The notes below the pieces were generated by a model. That model saw only the letters and a program-made list of their open reading frames with translations. It was not told the DNA's origin and searched no databases. A program made the position numbers and the translations under genes. Source: Acidimicrobiaceae bacterium (GTDB lineage: Bacteria; Actinomycetota; Acidimicrobiia; Acidimicrobiales; RAAP-2). From it: a stretch of DNA of 47,718 bases. This document shows positions 7,899 to 16,648 of the stretch, piece after piece. Position 1 is the stretch's first letter. Every line of letters starts with the position of its first letter. The stretch is taken from the NCBI GenBank assembly GCA_003138855.1, contig PLHF01000058.1, positions 1 through 47,718 on the forward strand, in the 5' to 3' direction.

Positions 7899-7912
7899 GG
7901 GACCTTGTGCCC
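7899..7912 (+). promoter_or_regulatory. DosR-box-like motif upstream of CoA transferase gene
   Basis: GGGACCTTGTGCCC has the 14-base span and the outer GGGAC/CCC blocks of the DosR palindrome, with mismatches in the second half. It lies about 100 bases before the ATG at 8015. A similar motif precedes the cupredoxin gene at 24. No DosR-like regulator gene is in the window, so this is a weak candidate. Confidence 0.2.
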
Positions 7913-8014
7913 TACAGGTCAGAACAGGTGCAGTACACAGTGGGTGGAGTGCCGGGTGGCGATGGGCCACGTGAGGCGCAGGTCATGGGGACCGAGACCG
8001 GAAGGAATTCCGAC

Positions 8015-9265
8015 ATGGCGGCCACGAGCAATGAGGCAACTTCGACCAAGGTGCATGGCGCGTTCCCCTCATTCGGGGCTCTGCAGGGCCTGACCATCAT
8101 CGACACCGGCACCGTGGTCGCCGCGCCGTTCGCCTGCGAACTCGCAGCGGAGGCTGGCGCCCAGGTGATTCGACTGTCCCTACCCACACCTGACATCGTC
8201 GAGATGTCGCCGGAACGCTTGCAGAGCGGCAACGGATCGGTGTCGACCTGGTGGGCCCAGGAGAACCGCAACAAACTCGACATGGTGATCGACTTCACCA
8301 AGCCGGAGGCCAAGGAGGTGTTCGGGAAGCTGCTCATGAGGGCCGACATCTGGATGGAGTCATCCCGTCCCGGCACCTACTCTGAGCGCCTCGGCATCAC
8401 CGACGAATGGGCCCTCGGGATCAACCCCAGGTTGGTGATCGTCCACGTCTCGGGCTTCGGTCAGGACGGCGATCCCGGTACTTACAATCGGGCCTCCTAC
8501 GACGTCATCGGACAGGCATTCAGCGGGTTCATGAGCATGAACGGCGAGCCCGACGGCCCTCCGATGAAGGTGAGTCCCTTCGTCAACGACTACATCACCG
8601 CGCTCTTCGCCCTGTGGTCCGCACTGGCGGCGTACATCTCCGTCCAGCGCACGGGCTGCGGCCAGACCGTAGACGTGGCCCAGTACGAGTGTCAGTTCAA
8701 GCTCCTGGCGTGCGGCGTCATGGACTACCTCATGCTGGGTGATGAGCATCCCCGGACTGGCAACGACGACCCGTCGGGCGTGCAGCCCTACGGGGTCTAC
8801 CCGGCCCGGGAGGGCCATATCAGCATCGGGGCCATCGGTGGGCCGTTTCTCCGCCTCAAGTCGATCGTCCCCGGCCTCGACCAGGACAAGCTACAAACCG
8901 TCGTCGACCAGATTGTCTACGCCGACGAGATCAAGGAGAACGTCGTGGCCTGGCTGGCCGGCCTCTCCGCAGATGAGGCCGAACAGATTCTCAGCTCCCA
9001 CAACATCCCGTGCAGCAAGGTAATGACGGTCCACGACATAGCCACCAACCCGCACTACCAGGCTCGCGACATGGTTATCGAGTGGGAGGACGAAGTCGGC
9101 GGGAGAGTTAGAGGCACCGGGATGGTGCCAAAGTTCTCGGGGACGCCCTCCCAAGTGTGGCGGGGTGCCCCCACGCGGGGACGGGACACCGACGCCATCC
9201 TGGCGTGGTCCGGCTGCGACGATGCGCAGATTGCAACCCTGAAGACCGCCGGCACTGTCCAGTAG
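8015..9265 (+). CDS. Class III CoA transferase, CaiB-like
   Basis: 416 aa. Class III (CaiB/BaiF, Frc-like) enzymes move CoA between acyl groups through an aspartyl-CoA intermediate. The catalytic aspartate is visible as Asp163 in the SYDVIGQAFSG segment. The C terminus closely follows the E. coli CaiB pattern: NIPCSKVMTV, NPHYQARDM, MVPKF, VWRG and DTDAIL in that order, at the expected spacing. That favours transfer to a carnitine- or crotonobetaine-like acid, but without caiA/C/D neighbours the substrate is not fixed. The start at 8015 has GGAAGGA eight bases upstream; earlier in-frame starts (7874, 7985) would add a non-homologous leader. The gene is isolated between small unknown genes. 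Confidence 0.88.
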   Translation: MAATSNEATSTKVHGAFPSFGALQGLTIIDTGTVVAAPFACELAAEAGAQVIRLSLPTPDIVEMSPERLQSGNGSVSTWWAQENRNKLDMVIDFTKPEAKEVFGKLLMRADIWMESSRPGTYSERLGITDEWALGINPRLVIVHVSGFGQDGDPGTYNRASYDVIGQAFSGFMSMNGEPDGPPMKVSPFVNDYITALFALWSALAAYISVQRTGCGQTVDVAQYECQFKLLACGVMDYLMLGDEHPRTGNDDPSGVQPYGVYPAREGHISIGAIGGPFLRLKSIVPGLDQDKLQTVVDQIVYADEIKENVVAWLAGLSADEAEQILSSHNIPCSKVMTVHDIATNPHYQARDMVIEWEDEVGGRVRGTGMVPKFSGTPSQVWRGAPTRGRDTDAILAWSGCDDAQIATLKTAGTVQ

Positions 9266-9647
9266 CAAGTGGTCGGCCTGGCCGGCGGCTTATGTCGCCC
9301 GCACTGTCGGGCACGGCAGTCGGCGGGGGCATTCCCCCTGCAGCCGTCGTCAACATGTCGACTCGGCCTATCGAGGCCGGGCCACCGCCCGGAGGGCCTG
9401 GGGACCCTTTCGGGTGGTCGACCGTTACTCGCGCCAATGAGGGTGGGCTAGGTGTCGTGGCAAACGACATGAGCGTCGGAAGGCTTCCCGGCAAACGTGC
9501 TCCCGGTGACCGTCGTAGGGACGGATGCTGGCACCGAGGATTGCTGCTCAGTGAGCCCGCCCAGCCCGAAAGTAGTGGCAGGCGCTCAAGTTCCGCCGCC
9601 AACGCGCCGACGCAAAGTGTGTGTCACGAGATTCCGCGAAGATGTAC
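9266..9647. other. Intergenic region, nothing recognised
   Basis: About 380 bases between the CoA transferase and the small CxxC gene. Open frames on both strands lack motifs and ribosome sites. I see no strong hairpin or repeat. Confidence 0.35.
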
Positions 9648-9851
9648 ATGGACAGCGACCACGAACAGGCCATTGTGGGAGAGCTCTACGAATGCGTCAT
9701 GCGGCACATTCCCGCCCAGTACGAGCGCCAGGGCGGCAAGTGCTCGGGCTGCAGCAAAGATTTGCCCTCTGCAGCGGACGGCTTGCTTCGCTTGAGCGGC
9801 GAGCTCGAGTGCATTTCCTGCGCCCTCAAGAGCCACAGCTATTCGAGCTGA
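9648..9851 (+). CDS. Small CxxC-pair protein (putative zinc-binding)
   Basis: 67 aa. It begins MDSDHEQAIVGEL and has two CxxC pairs, CSGC and CISC, about 26 residues apart, the spacing of a small zinc ribbon or treble-clef fold. No named family is recognised. Alternative in-frame starts are 9642 (ATG) and 9621 (GTG); I prefer 9648 because GAAG lies six bases before it. It resembles in size and Cys layout, but not in sequence, the zinc-ribbon protein at 7274. It may be a second small metal-binding protein of this accessory stretch. Confidence 0.5.
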   Translation: MDSDHEQAIVGELYECVMRHIPAQYERQGGKCSGCSKDLPSAADGLLRLSGELECISCALKSHSYSS

Positions 9852-10517
9852 TTGCCCCCGTCGTCGAACACCTCACGCTCGGGCCCGTCGTAGCCGGGCT
9901 CGGGTCGGGCAGGGTCGTTGCGGTGGCGGCCTCGACATACACCCGCCAGCCCCATTCGACGGCGACGTGTCATCCCCGCGTCGCTGGCCTCGCCTTCCTC
10001 ACCCGTGGCGATGGGTCCCATCCCGAAGAGTCGGTCAACCTGGCACCTGCCGGTAACCCTGATGGGTGAACTCGACACGAGAACTGATGGGAGCGTCCAA
10101 CCACCCGGCGATCTGGAGGTCCGTCCAGCAGCCTGGAGGTGGCACTCGCGTAGCCGCGGATCAGGGACGTTCAGCGGCGTGGACCTACTGCACTGCTTCA
10201 CCACGTTCGCCCATGCCCCTCCGGTTCCCCTCCGACCGGCACCGTCGTGCCTACAACGTGAAACTACAATTCCCGGTGAAGCCTGAACTGCTCTGGAACC
10301 ATACGTTCAGCTCACAGGCAATAGTGACGACAAGCGACGAGTGGCGGGAAGCGCAAGTTCGCACTCTTGATCCACTGGTGCTGGTTTCGGACCCCAGGGG
10401 GCGCACCAGCAGGTATTTGTTCCGGCTGATCCTGGACGACCCAGTTCCGGGTGTTCCTCTGCACAGTTCCGGCAGATGCTCGACGTCGTTCCGGGTGGAG
10501 CCCGGCCTCGTTCGCGA
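9852..10517. other. Intergenic region with repeat copy 2
   Basis: Roughly 670 bases between the CxxC gene and the end of the leftward epimerase gene. A leftward open frame at 9839-10204 has a plausible hydrophilic C-terminal half but no recognised family. Copy 2 of the 19-bp repeat lies at 10137-10155. Nothing else can be supported. Confidence 0.35.
10137..10155. repeat. 19-bp exact repeat, copy 2
   Basis: Identical to 7607-7625 in the same orientation, about 2.5 kb away, and embedded in a long gene-poor stretch. Similarity continues weakly for about a dozen bases on the right-hand side. Confidence 0.5.
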
Positions 10518-11471
10518 TCACCTGGGCGTGATGCCCCACGACCCCGTCCAGCGACCCCCGGGGGGCAGCACCGCCACATCGGTTCCCGAGCTCAGGGCGT
10601 CGGGCGGGCAGCTCATCGGCTCGACGGCCAGGGACGTGCGCCGCTCCTCGGGGTCCAGGGTGTCGCCGGTGTAGATCATCAGGTACCCGAATCGCTCATC
10701 CGCCCAGACGGTCGTCCCCTGGCCGCCGTCTGGGTGGTCGAGCTCGACCCGGACCCTGCCGTCGGCGCCCCGGGAGAGCCCGGTGTAGCCGGTGTCCAGC
10801 CGGGTGACTCCGATCAGCCGCCCTTGGGTGAAGTCGTACTCCGTACCGGCCACCGGGCCGCGGCCGATCGGCAGGCCCCGATTGTCGGCGATGAGCCGCG
10901 TGGAGGCAGGCACTTCGAGCCGCATCGTGTCGACCGAGTTGGTACCCACGGTCAGATAGGGGTGGAAACCGAGGCCGAAGGGGAGATCGGTCGGGCCCAG
11001 GTTCTCGGCGTCGGCGACCACTGTAAGGCCGTCGCGTCCCAGCCGGTACTCGAGTGCCAGCCGCAGTGCGAACGGGTAGGCCGGGGATGGGCGGAGCTCG
11101 TACTCCATGCTCACCCTGTTCTGGGCACGTCCCGTCATCCGCCACGGCACCCAGCGGACCAGGCCGTGGATGGCGTTGTTCTGCGAGAGTTCGTCCAACG
11201 GGGCCTGGGCGTCCACCCCCTCGAAGGAGTACCGCCCGTCACCGAGGCGGTTGGGCCAGGGAGCGAGCACCTGGCCTCGTCCGCCGTGGCTCCACTCGCC
11301 GGGCCCGAACCCGTCGATGACGGCCCGCTCCCCCACGGTGAAGGAACGGAGCGTGGCCCCGACCTCGGTGATCACCGCGCGCTGGTGGCCGTGCCCGATG
11401 ACCCACTGGTCGCCGGTGGCGGCGGTCGTCTCCGCCGGACGCTGGGCTTCTATAGGTGGTCGGGGTGTCAT
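10518..11471 (-). CDS. Aldose 1-epimerase (mutarotase) family protein
   Basis: 317 aa. Aldose 1-epimerases interconvert alpha and beta anomers of sugars such as galactose and glucose. The catalytic pattern is present: His102 in NNAIHG, His170 in GFHPY, and a late Glu in SLAVEP. The beta-sandwich strand pattern covers the whole length, and the size fits the family. I chose the ATG at 11471 because the frame upstream of it is Arg/Pro-rich and not conserved; no strong ribosome site helps. The divergent neighbour is surE, with about 180 bases between the two starts. Substrate is uncertain, since YeaD-like hexose-6-phosphate epimerases share the same fold. Confidence 0.88.
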   Translation of the reverse strand: MTPRPPIEAQRPAETTAATGDQWVIGHGHQRAVITEVGATLRSFTVGERAVIDGFGPGEWSHGGRGQVLAPWPNRLGDGRYSFEGVDAQAPLDELSQNNAIHGLVRWVPWRMTGRAQNRVSMEYELRPSPAYPFALRLALEYRLGRDGLTVVADAENLGPTDLPFGLGFHPYLTVGTNSVDTMRLEVPASTRLIADNRGLPIGRGPVAGTEYDFTQGRLIGVTRLDTGYTGLSRGADGRVRVELDHPDGGQGTTVWADERFGYLMIYTGDTLDPEERRTSLAVEPMSCPPDALSSGTDVAVLPPGGRWTGSWGITPR

Positions 11472-11653
11472 GGTCGGTGGGGGTCGTCCGTCCGGTCGGC
11501 TGACCCGTGGGTGGCCGACGCCGAACGGTATGGTAGGCGATGAGGCCCCACCGGCCCGACGGGCCTGTTTTCGGTTGGCTCGGTCATGCCGGTGGCGCGG
11601 TCCTGTCGTCCCCGTTGCGTCCACCCGGATTCCCTCTGATTGGAACATGAGCC

Positions 11654-12520
11654 ATGCGCATCCTGATCACCAACGATGACGGCGTGTTCGCCCCCGGCAT
11701 CGCCGCGTTGGCCCGCGGCCTCGCCGCCGCCTTCGATGGCCGACACGATCTGGTACTGGTGGCCCCGCTCACCGACCACAGCGGAGCAGGAGCAGCCGTC
11801 GGGCCCGTCCACGAGCGCGAGTCGATCCCGTTCGAGGCAGTCGAGATCCCCGGGCTCGACGGCCTCCCCACCTACGGCATCGACGGGCCACCGGCGCTGG
11901 CGGTCATCCTGGCCTGCATCGAGGGGTTCGGCCCCCGGCCCGACCTGGTGGTGTCGGGCATCAACCACGGTGTCAATGCCGGTCGGTCCGCGCTGCACTC
12001 GGGCACGGTCGGCGCCGCTCTGACCGGCGCGCAGCTCGGTGTGCGCGGCCTGGCGGTGAGCATCGCCTGGGGAGAGGACCCGGTGCCGTGGGAGACCCCG
12101 GTCGGGCTGGTCTGCGGCATCGTGCCGGTGCTGGCGGGCATGACGCCCGCCACCGTCCTCAACCTCAATGTTCCGGCCGTTCCTCCCCACCTGCTCAAGG
12201 GCCTGCGCCACGGCAACCTGGGTTCGGCCGGACTGATCCGATCGGTACGCCCGGAGCACACCCCCGATCCTGTCGCCGGCACTGCCATCGACAGGACCTC
12301 CGGTGCCATTACGTTGACCATGCGAGGTGCGGGGGCGGCCGCCGAGCGCATCGCCGAGCGGGCCGAGCTCGAGCCGGACTCCGACGCCGCCATCATCGCG
12401 GACGGGTGGGCCTCCCTGACCCCGCTGACCGGCGTGAGGGAGGACCTCTCGAACCAGGGCTCCGAGGCCCTGGCGGCGGCGCTGGCCACCTACGTCCCCC
12501 CGGTTGCCGGAACCGTCTAA
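11654..12520 (+). CDS. surE: 5'/3'-nucleotidase SurE
   Basis: 288 aa. SurE is a metal-dependent phosphatase that removes phosphate from nucleoside 5'- and 3'-monophosphates and is linked to stationary-phase survival and nucleotide-pool control. Metal ligands are clear: Asp8 and Asp9 in TNDDG, Ser43 in DHSGAG, and Asn104 in VSGINHG. The length is slightly above the usual 250-270. The ATG at 11654 starts the conserved MRILITNDDG. Its stop overlaps the stop of the convergent phosphoribosyltransferase-hydrolase gene by four bases, leaving no room for a terminator. Confidence 0.95.
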   Translation: MRILITNDDGVFAPGIAALARGLAAAFDGRHDLVLVAPLTDHSGAGAAVGPVHERESIPFEAVEIPGLDGLPTYGIDGPPALAVILACIEGFGPRPDLVVSGINHGVNAGRSALHSGTVGAALTGAQLGVRGLAVSIAWGEDPVPWETPVGLVCGIVPVLAGMTPATVLNLNVPAVPPHLLKGLRHGNLGSAGLIRSVRPEHTPDPVAGTAIDRTSGAITLTMRGAGAAAERIAERAELEPDSDAAIIADGWASLTPLTGVREDLSNQGSEALAAALATYVPPVAGTV

Positions 12521-13887
12521 CCCTCGCCCGGCCGGGAGCCACCGGGAGCCGCCCCTGGCTGCACCGCGGCCAGGTGCTGCCCGAACCACCCGATGGCCAG
12601 CCGGGCGACGCTCTCCATGGCCCCCGGCTCCTCGAAGAGGTGGGTCGCCCCCGGCACCACCGCCAGACGGTAAGGGCACCGTAGTTCGGAGGCGGCCGAC
12701 CGGTTGAGCTCGAGTACCTCCCGATCGGCACCACCGACGATGAGCAGGGTCGGGCAACGTACGTCGGCGAGCCTCGGGCCGGCCAGGTCGGGACGTCCAC
12801 CGCGCGACACCACGGCGCGGACGTCGTTGCCCGGGGTACCGGCCGCCCACAGTGCGGCCCCCCCTCCGGTGCTGGCCCCGAAGTAGCCCCGGGCGAGCGC
12901 GGTGCTGTCCGGCTGGGCGCGGACCCACTCGGTGGCGGCCAGCAGGCGATCGGCGAGAAGTTCGATGTCGAAGACGTTGCGGCGGTCATCGCTCTCCTCG
13001 GGGGTGAGCAGATCGAAGAGCAGGGTGGCAAGGCCGGCTGTGTGGAACGCGCCGGCCATGGCCTGGTTCCGCGGGCTGTGCCTGCTGCTCCCGCTGCCGT
13101 GGGCGAAGAGCACGATCCCCTCCGCTCCGGCGGGGATGTCGAGATGCCCCTGCAGCGCAGCACCGTCCAGGCGGATGACGACCTCCCGTTCGGTGCCCCG
13201 GCCGGCGGAGTCGGGCGACCGGAGGCCGTCACCGTCGCGGAGCAGTGCTGCCACTTCTTCGTCCGACGTCTGTTCGAAGTCGTCGTACCAGAGGCCGACG
13301 GCCACGAAACGCGGAGGAGTGAGCAGGCTCACCACCTGGTCGGCCTCGTCCTGGAGCTGCCTGACCGTCTCCGGTGGGGCCACCGGCACGGCGAGGACGA
13401 TGCGGCTAGCTCCCTGGGCCCGGACCACCTGCACGGCGGCGCGCGCCGACCCGCCGGTGGCCAGGCCGTCGTCGACGATCACCACAGTCCGCCCGGCGAC
13501 CGGCAGGGGCGGATGGTCTCCCCGGTAGAGCCGGACCCTGCGTTCGAGCTCCGCCCGCTCACGTGCCTCCACCTCGGCGACTTCCCGCTCGGTGATCCTG
13601 GCCCGACGGATCAGGTCGGCATCGAACAGGCGGACCCCACCCTCGCCGATGGCCCCGAACCCGACCTCGGGCTGGAACGGCACGCCGAGCTTGCGCACCA
13701 CGATCACATCGAGCGGCGCATCCAGGGCACGGGCCACCTCGGCCGCCACCGGCACGCCGCCCCGGGGGAGGGCCAGGACCACCGGCCGCTCCGAGCGGAG
13801 CTCGGCGAGGCGCTCGCCCAGCAGCCGCCCGGCCTCGTGCCGGTCCCGGAAGGTCCCCTCCCTCCCGTAGCGGCCCGGTCCGACCAC
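12517..13887 (-). CDS. Phosphoribosyltransferase / dienelactone-hydrolase-like fusion protein
   Basis: 456 aa. The N-terminal half (about 10-215) is a type I phosphoribosyltransferase with the PRPP loop VDDGLATGG (138-146) and the PRGG motif near residue 41. The C-terminal half (about 235-440) is an alpha/beta hydrolase of dienelactone-hydrolase type, with Ser339 in GASTGGG and a late Asp (GGADRE) and His (GATHLF). The same architecture is known in actinobacteria; a related phosphoribosyltransferase protein, Rv0571c, belongs to the M. tuberculosis dormancy regulon. Neither substrate is known. The GTG at 13887 is one base past the stop of the erythromycin-esterase gene, so the two form an operon. 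The 3' end overlaps surE by four bases. Confidence 0.9.
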   Translation of the reverse strand: MVGPGRYGREGTFRDRHEAGRLLGERLAELRSERPVVLALPRGGVPVAAEVARALDAPLDVIVVRKLGVPFQPEVGFGAIGEGGVRLFDADLIRRARITEREVAEVEARERAELERRVRLYRGDHPPLPVAGRTVVIVDDGLATGGSARAAVQVVRAQGASRIVLAVPVAPPETVRQLQDEADQVVSLLTPPRFVAVGLWYDDFEQTSDEEVAALLRDGDGLRSPDSAGRGTEREVVIRLDGAALQGHLDIPAGAEGIVLFAHGSGSSRHSPRNQAMAGAFHTAGLATLLFDLLTPEESDDRRNVFDIELLADRLLAATEWVRAQPDSTALARGYFGASTGGGAALWAAGTPGNDVRAVVSRGGRPDLAGPRLADVRCPTLLIVGGADREVLELNRSAASELRCPYRLAVVPGATHLFEEPGAMESVARLAIGWFGQHLAAVQPGAAPGGSRPGEG

Positions 13888-13888
13888 G

Positions 13889-15235
13889 TCAGAACCCGGA
13901 CGGGAACGTCTCAGGGGGTTCCCCGCGATCCCACAGCGGGGTGCGCTCCAGCGGCTCGAGGGCCCGGGTGCGGTCCATGTGGATCACCGCGTCGAACTGC
14001 TCGGACAGGCGTGCCTCGAAGTAGTGGCTCTGCCGTTCGGTCTCCGGCCGGTAGATCACACCGATGGCGCGCTCGAGACGCGGCTGGCACAAGAGGTCGT
14101 GCACGGAGGCGTCGGCGGTCGCCAGCCAGTACTGGGGAAGGCCGACGGCGTGCAGCAAGGCCTCGTGGCTGTCCGGGCGGGCAGTTCGGACATGCTTCCG
14201 TTCGGCAGGCGAACCCCAGTCCGAGGCGGCAGTGACCCGACCGTCGAACGTCGTGAACCCGATCAGTGCGACATCGCCGTCGTGCTCCTGGCGTGCCAAC
14301 TGGCCGACGTTGAACTCACCACGGGCCCCCATCGCCGTCGCCCGTGCGTCCCCCACATGCGAGTTGTGCTCCCAGACGACGACCTTGGTGTCCCCCGACC
14401 GGCGGTCGAGGTGGTTGATGAGGGCCTCCAGCGTGCCGGCCATGTGGCGGTCGCGGAGGTTCCACGAGGACACCTCCGCCCGATACATCTGGTGGTAGTA
14501 CTCCTCGGCGTCCCTGACCAGCCGCGCGTTCTGCTCGGCATAGAACTGTTCGTCCTCGGCCACCCAGCCGTCCCGCCGCAGGTACAGCTCCGATCGGCGC
14601 TGCAGCTCCACCAGCTGGGCGACGACCTCGTTCTCACAGGGGGCGGCGCCCTGGTACAGGAGCGAATGGCCATAGGCCTGCCCCTCGGCATCCACGTGGT
14701 CGAAGCACGAGTAGCGCTGGCGCGCGTTGGCGGCCTCGACCGGGTCGACCTGGTCGAGGTACTCGATGACCGCCTCGATCGAGGTCCGCAGGCTGTAGAG
14801 ATCGAGCCCGTAGAAGCGGGCCTTGGTCGCAGGATGCGCCTGGGCGTCGTTGCGGGCCCGGAGCCACTGCACGAAGGTCAGGACGTCGCGGTTCCGCCAC
14901 ATCCAGGTGGGGAACCGCCGGAACCCCCGCAGTGCTGCCTCGGCATCCGCGTCGTGGGGCGTGCCCATCACGTACCGGTTCACCCGATAGGCGTCGGGCC
15001 AGTCCCCTTCGACCGCCACCACGGTGAACCCCAGTTCGTCGATGAGCCGGCGAGTGATGCGCGCCCGCTCCCGATAGAACTCGTGGGTGCCGTGCGACGC
15101 CTCGCCGATCAGCACGATCCTCCGATCCCCGATGAGACCGAGGAGCGAGTCGTAGTCCTCGGTCACACCTGTCACCGGCCGCGCTGCCCGGTTGAGCACC
15201 TTGGCCGATTCGTCCGTCAACCCACCGATCGTCAT
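13889..15235 (-). CDS. Erythromycin-esterase family protein
   Basis: 448 aa. The conserved core starts with YDSLLGLIG, then LIGEASHGTHEFY with Glu45 and His48, and AVEGDWPDAYRVNRYV. These are hallmarks of the EreA/B-type fold, in which a Glu/His pair activates water for ester hydrolysis. Most members, including this one, are housekeeping proteins of unknown substrate and not resistance genes. The family is often clustered with, or fused to, phosphoribosyltransferase domains (Rv2030c in M. tuberculosis is such a fusion), and here that partner is the next gene. The start is uncertain: I chose the ATG at 15235 because it gives the usual N-terminal length, but GTG at 15313 or ATG at 15286 are possible. 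Confidence 0.9.
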   Translation of the reverse strand: MTIGGLTDESAKVLNRAARPVTGVTEDYDSLLGLIGDRRIVLIGEASHGTHEFYRERARITRRLIDELGFTVVAVEGDWPDAYRVNRYVMGTPHDADAEAALRGFRRFPTWMWRNRDVLTFVQWLRARNDAQAHPATKARFYGLDLYSLRTSIEAVIEYLDQVDPVEAANARQRYSCFDHVDAEGQAYGHSLLYQGAAPCENEVVAQLVELQRRSELYLRRDGWVAEDEQFYAEQNARLVRDAEEYYHQMYRAEVSSWNLRDRHMAGTLEALINHLDRRSGDTKVVVWEHNSHVGDARATAMGARGEFNVGQLARQEHDGDVALIGFTTFDGRVTAASDWGSPAERKHVRTARPDSHEALLHAVGLPQYWLATADASVHDLLCQPRLERAIGVIYRPETERQSHYFEARLSEQFDAVIHMDRTRALEPLERTPLWDRGEPPETFPSGF

Positions 15236-15317
15236 CACTCCACCATCCACAATCCGGCCCTGCTTGCGCCAGAGTCGGAAGTCCATTTGGCCCCGGTCCG
15301 GCCGGGGAGGCACGCTC

Positions 15318-16619
15318 CTAGCCCAGCTGCTCGTCCAGCCAGTCGAAGGTGACCTGGGCCGACAGGCGGATGTTGTCGGACTGGCAGTGGGTGGAGGCCC
15401 CGTCCTCGGTGCGGAACACGACCGAGGTCACCGGTCCACCGACCTCGGCGACGAAGGAGCGGAATTGGTCCAGCGGTTCGGCGCCTTCGCGTTCACCGAC
15501 CAGGGCCAGCACCGGGCAGGTGATCGAGGGGGTCAGCCCTCCCAGCCGGTATGCCTCGATGGCCTGGCGCCAGGCGTGGAACGAGGGCACGCCGAATCGA
15601 TGGCAGATCGCCCCGATCCCCCACTGCATCTGGTGGGGCAGCAGGTCCTCGGGCACCCCGATGACGTCCTCGGGTCGGATGTCACGCGTCATGCGGAAGA
15701 CGTCTTTCCCCACCCATGCCTCCATGTAGCGGCTCATGTCCACCACCGGCGGATTGGCCACCAGGGCGCGGACCCGGCGGTCGGCGGCGGCGCTGCGGGC
15801 AGCGAAGTACGAGCCGAAACTCTGGCCGGCCAGCGCCAGACGGTCGGCGTCGACGTCCGGGCGACCGGACAGGTGGTCGATCACGGCACCGAGCGGGACC
15901 TCGTAGTTGGGACGGAAGGTCATGTCGGGGTTGCGGCGCATGCAACCGGGTTGGCCGGGGCCGTCGAAGACGAACACGTTCCATTCCCGCTCGGCTCCCG
16001 GCGCGCCCATGTGGAAGTAGAGCTCTTCTGCGCTGGAATCGAAGCCACCCACCCCGATCAGCGTGGGAAGGCCGCCGGCCGGCCCGGCATCCGAGCCCGC
16101 CGGCCGCACCAGGTACCCGGGGAGCGATCCGCCCTCGAAGGGGATCTCGACCAGCTCGACGGGTGGATCCAGCAGCGCGGCGGCCTCGACGAAGCACGCC
16201 CGACTGCGCTCGCCGGTCCGATGGGAGCCGTCGGTGACGCTCTCTGCGTAGTACTCGGCGGTCCGGTAGTAGGTCGAGGCCCGCAGCAGGTGGTCGCGGG
16301 CGCTGACCCGCCGGCCGGCGTCGAGGCACCCGCGGCCCCGGTCCTCGACCCGCTCGGCCAGGCGTTCGAAGGCCAGGGCCCACGTCCGCGGGCTTCCGTC
16401 GGTGATCTCCGCCACCACCGCCAGGCACTCTCCGACGGTGGAACCGCCGTAGTCGGCGACCCCCAGGGCTCGGATCAGTTGATAGTTGAACTCGTCGTCG
16501 CGGAATCCCTCCACCCGGATTGCACTGCGGACGACGTCTGAGTCTTCGAAGGACACGACACCCACTTCTCCTCGGACCGAAGCCACCGGGAGCAGGGCCC
16601 GGAGCGATCTGGTGGTCAT
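15318..16619 (-). CDS. Alpha/beta hydrolase with helical N-terminal domain (DHPON-hydrolase/FrsA-like)
   Basis: 433 aa. A helical N-terminal domain (to about 155) precedes an alpha/beta hydrolase domain with the nucleophile Ser267 in AGQSFGS, an acidic residue near GEREGAEPL, and a late His in GASTHC. This arrangement matches 2,6-dihydroxypseudooxynicotine hydrolase and related acyl-transferring or C-C bond hydrolases; the true substrate is unknown. It is the first gene of a leftward cluster with the erythromycin-esterase and phosphoribosyltransferase-hydrolase genes. It is divergent from the amidase gene at 16649, with only about 30 bases between the two starts. The ATG at 16619 has no clear ribosome site, so a leaderless transcript is possible. 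Confidence 0.8.
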   Translation of the reverse strand: MTTRSLRALLPVASVRGEVGVVSFEDSDVVRSAIRVEGFRDDEFNYQLIRALGVADYGGSTVGECLAVVAEITDGSPRTWALAFERLAERVEDRGRGCLDAGRRVSARDHLLRASTYYRTAEYYAESVTDGSHRTGERSRACFVEAAALLDPPVELVEIPFEGGSLPGYLVRPAGSDAGPAGGLPTLIGVGGFDSSAEELYFHMGAPGAEREWNVFVFDGPGQPGCMRRNPDMTFRPNYEVPLGAVIDHLSGRPDVDADRLALAGQSFGSYFAARSAAADRRVRALVANPPVVDMSRYMEAWVGKDVFRMTRDIRPEDVIGVPEDLLPHQMQWGIGAICHRFGVPSFHAWRQAIEAYRLGGLTPSITCPVLALVGEREGAEPLDQFRSFVAEVGGPVTSVVFRTEDGASTHCQSDNIRLSAQVTFDWLDEQLG

Positions 16620-16648
16620 TGTGCCCGAAGAGCGGCCTACCCTGTGTC

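Larger units (their letters stand above)
7541..8014. other. Divergent intergenic region with repeat copy and DosR-like motif
   Basis: This gap separates the leftward zinc-ribbon gene from the rightward CoA transferase gene and should hold both promoters. It contains copy 1 of a 19-bp repeat (7607-7625) and a DosR-box-like palindrome (7899-7912). The open frames crossing it have no recognisable product. Confidence 0.4.

Noticed and set aside
9839..10204. Leftward open frame with a hydrophilic C-terminal half ending DDGGNQLE
   Set aside because: No family match, no clear ribosome site, and the N-terminal half is Arg/Pro-rich. It overlaps the end of the CxxC gene. It could be real, but I cannot support it.
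10066..10674. Rightward open frame of about 200 codons
   Set aside because: Half of it is antisense to the aldose epimerase gene, and no motif is present.
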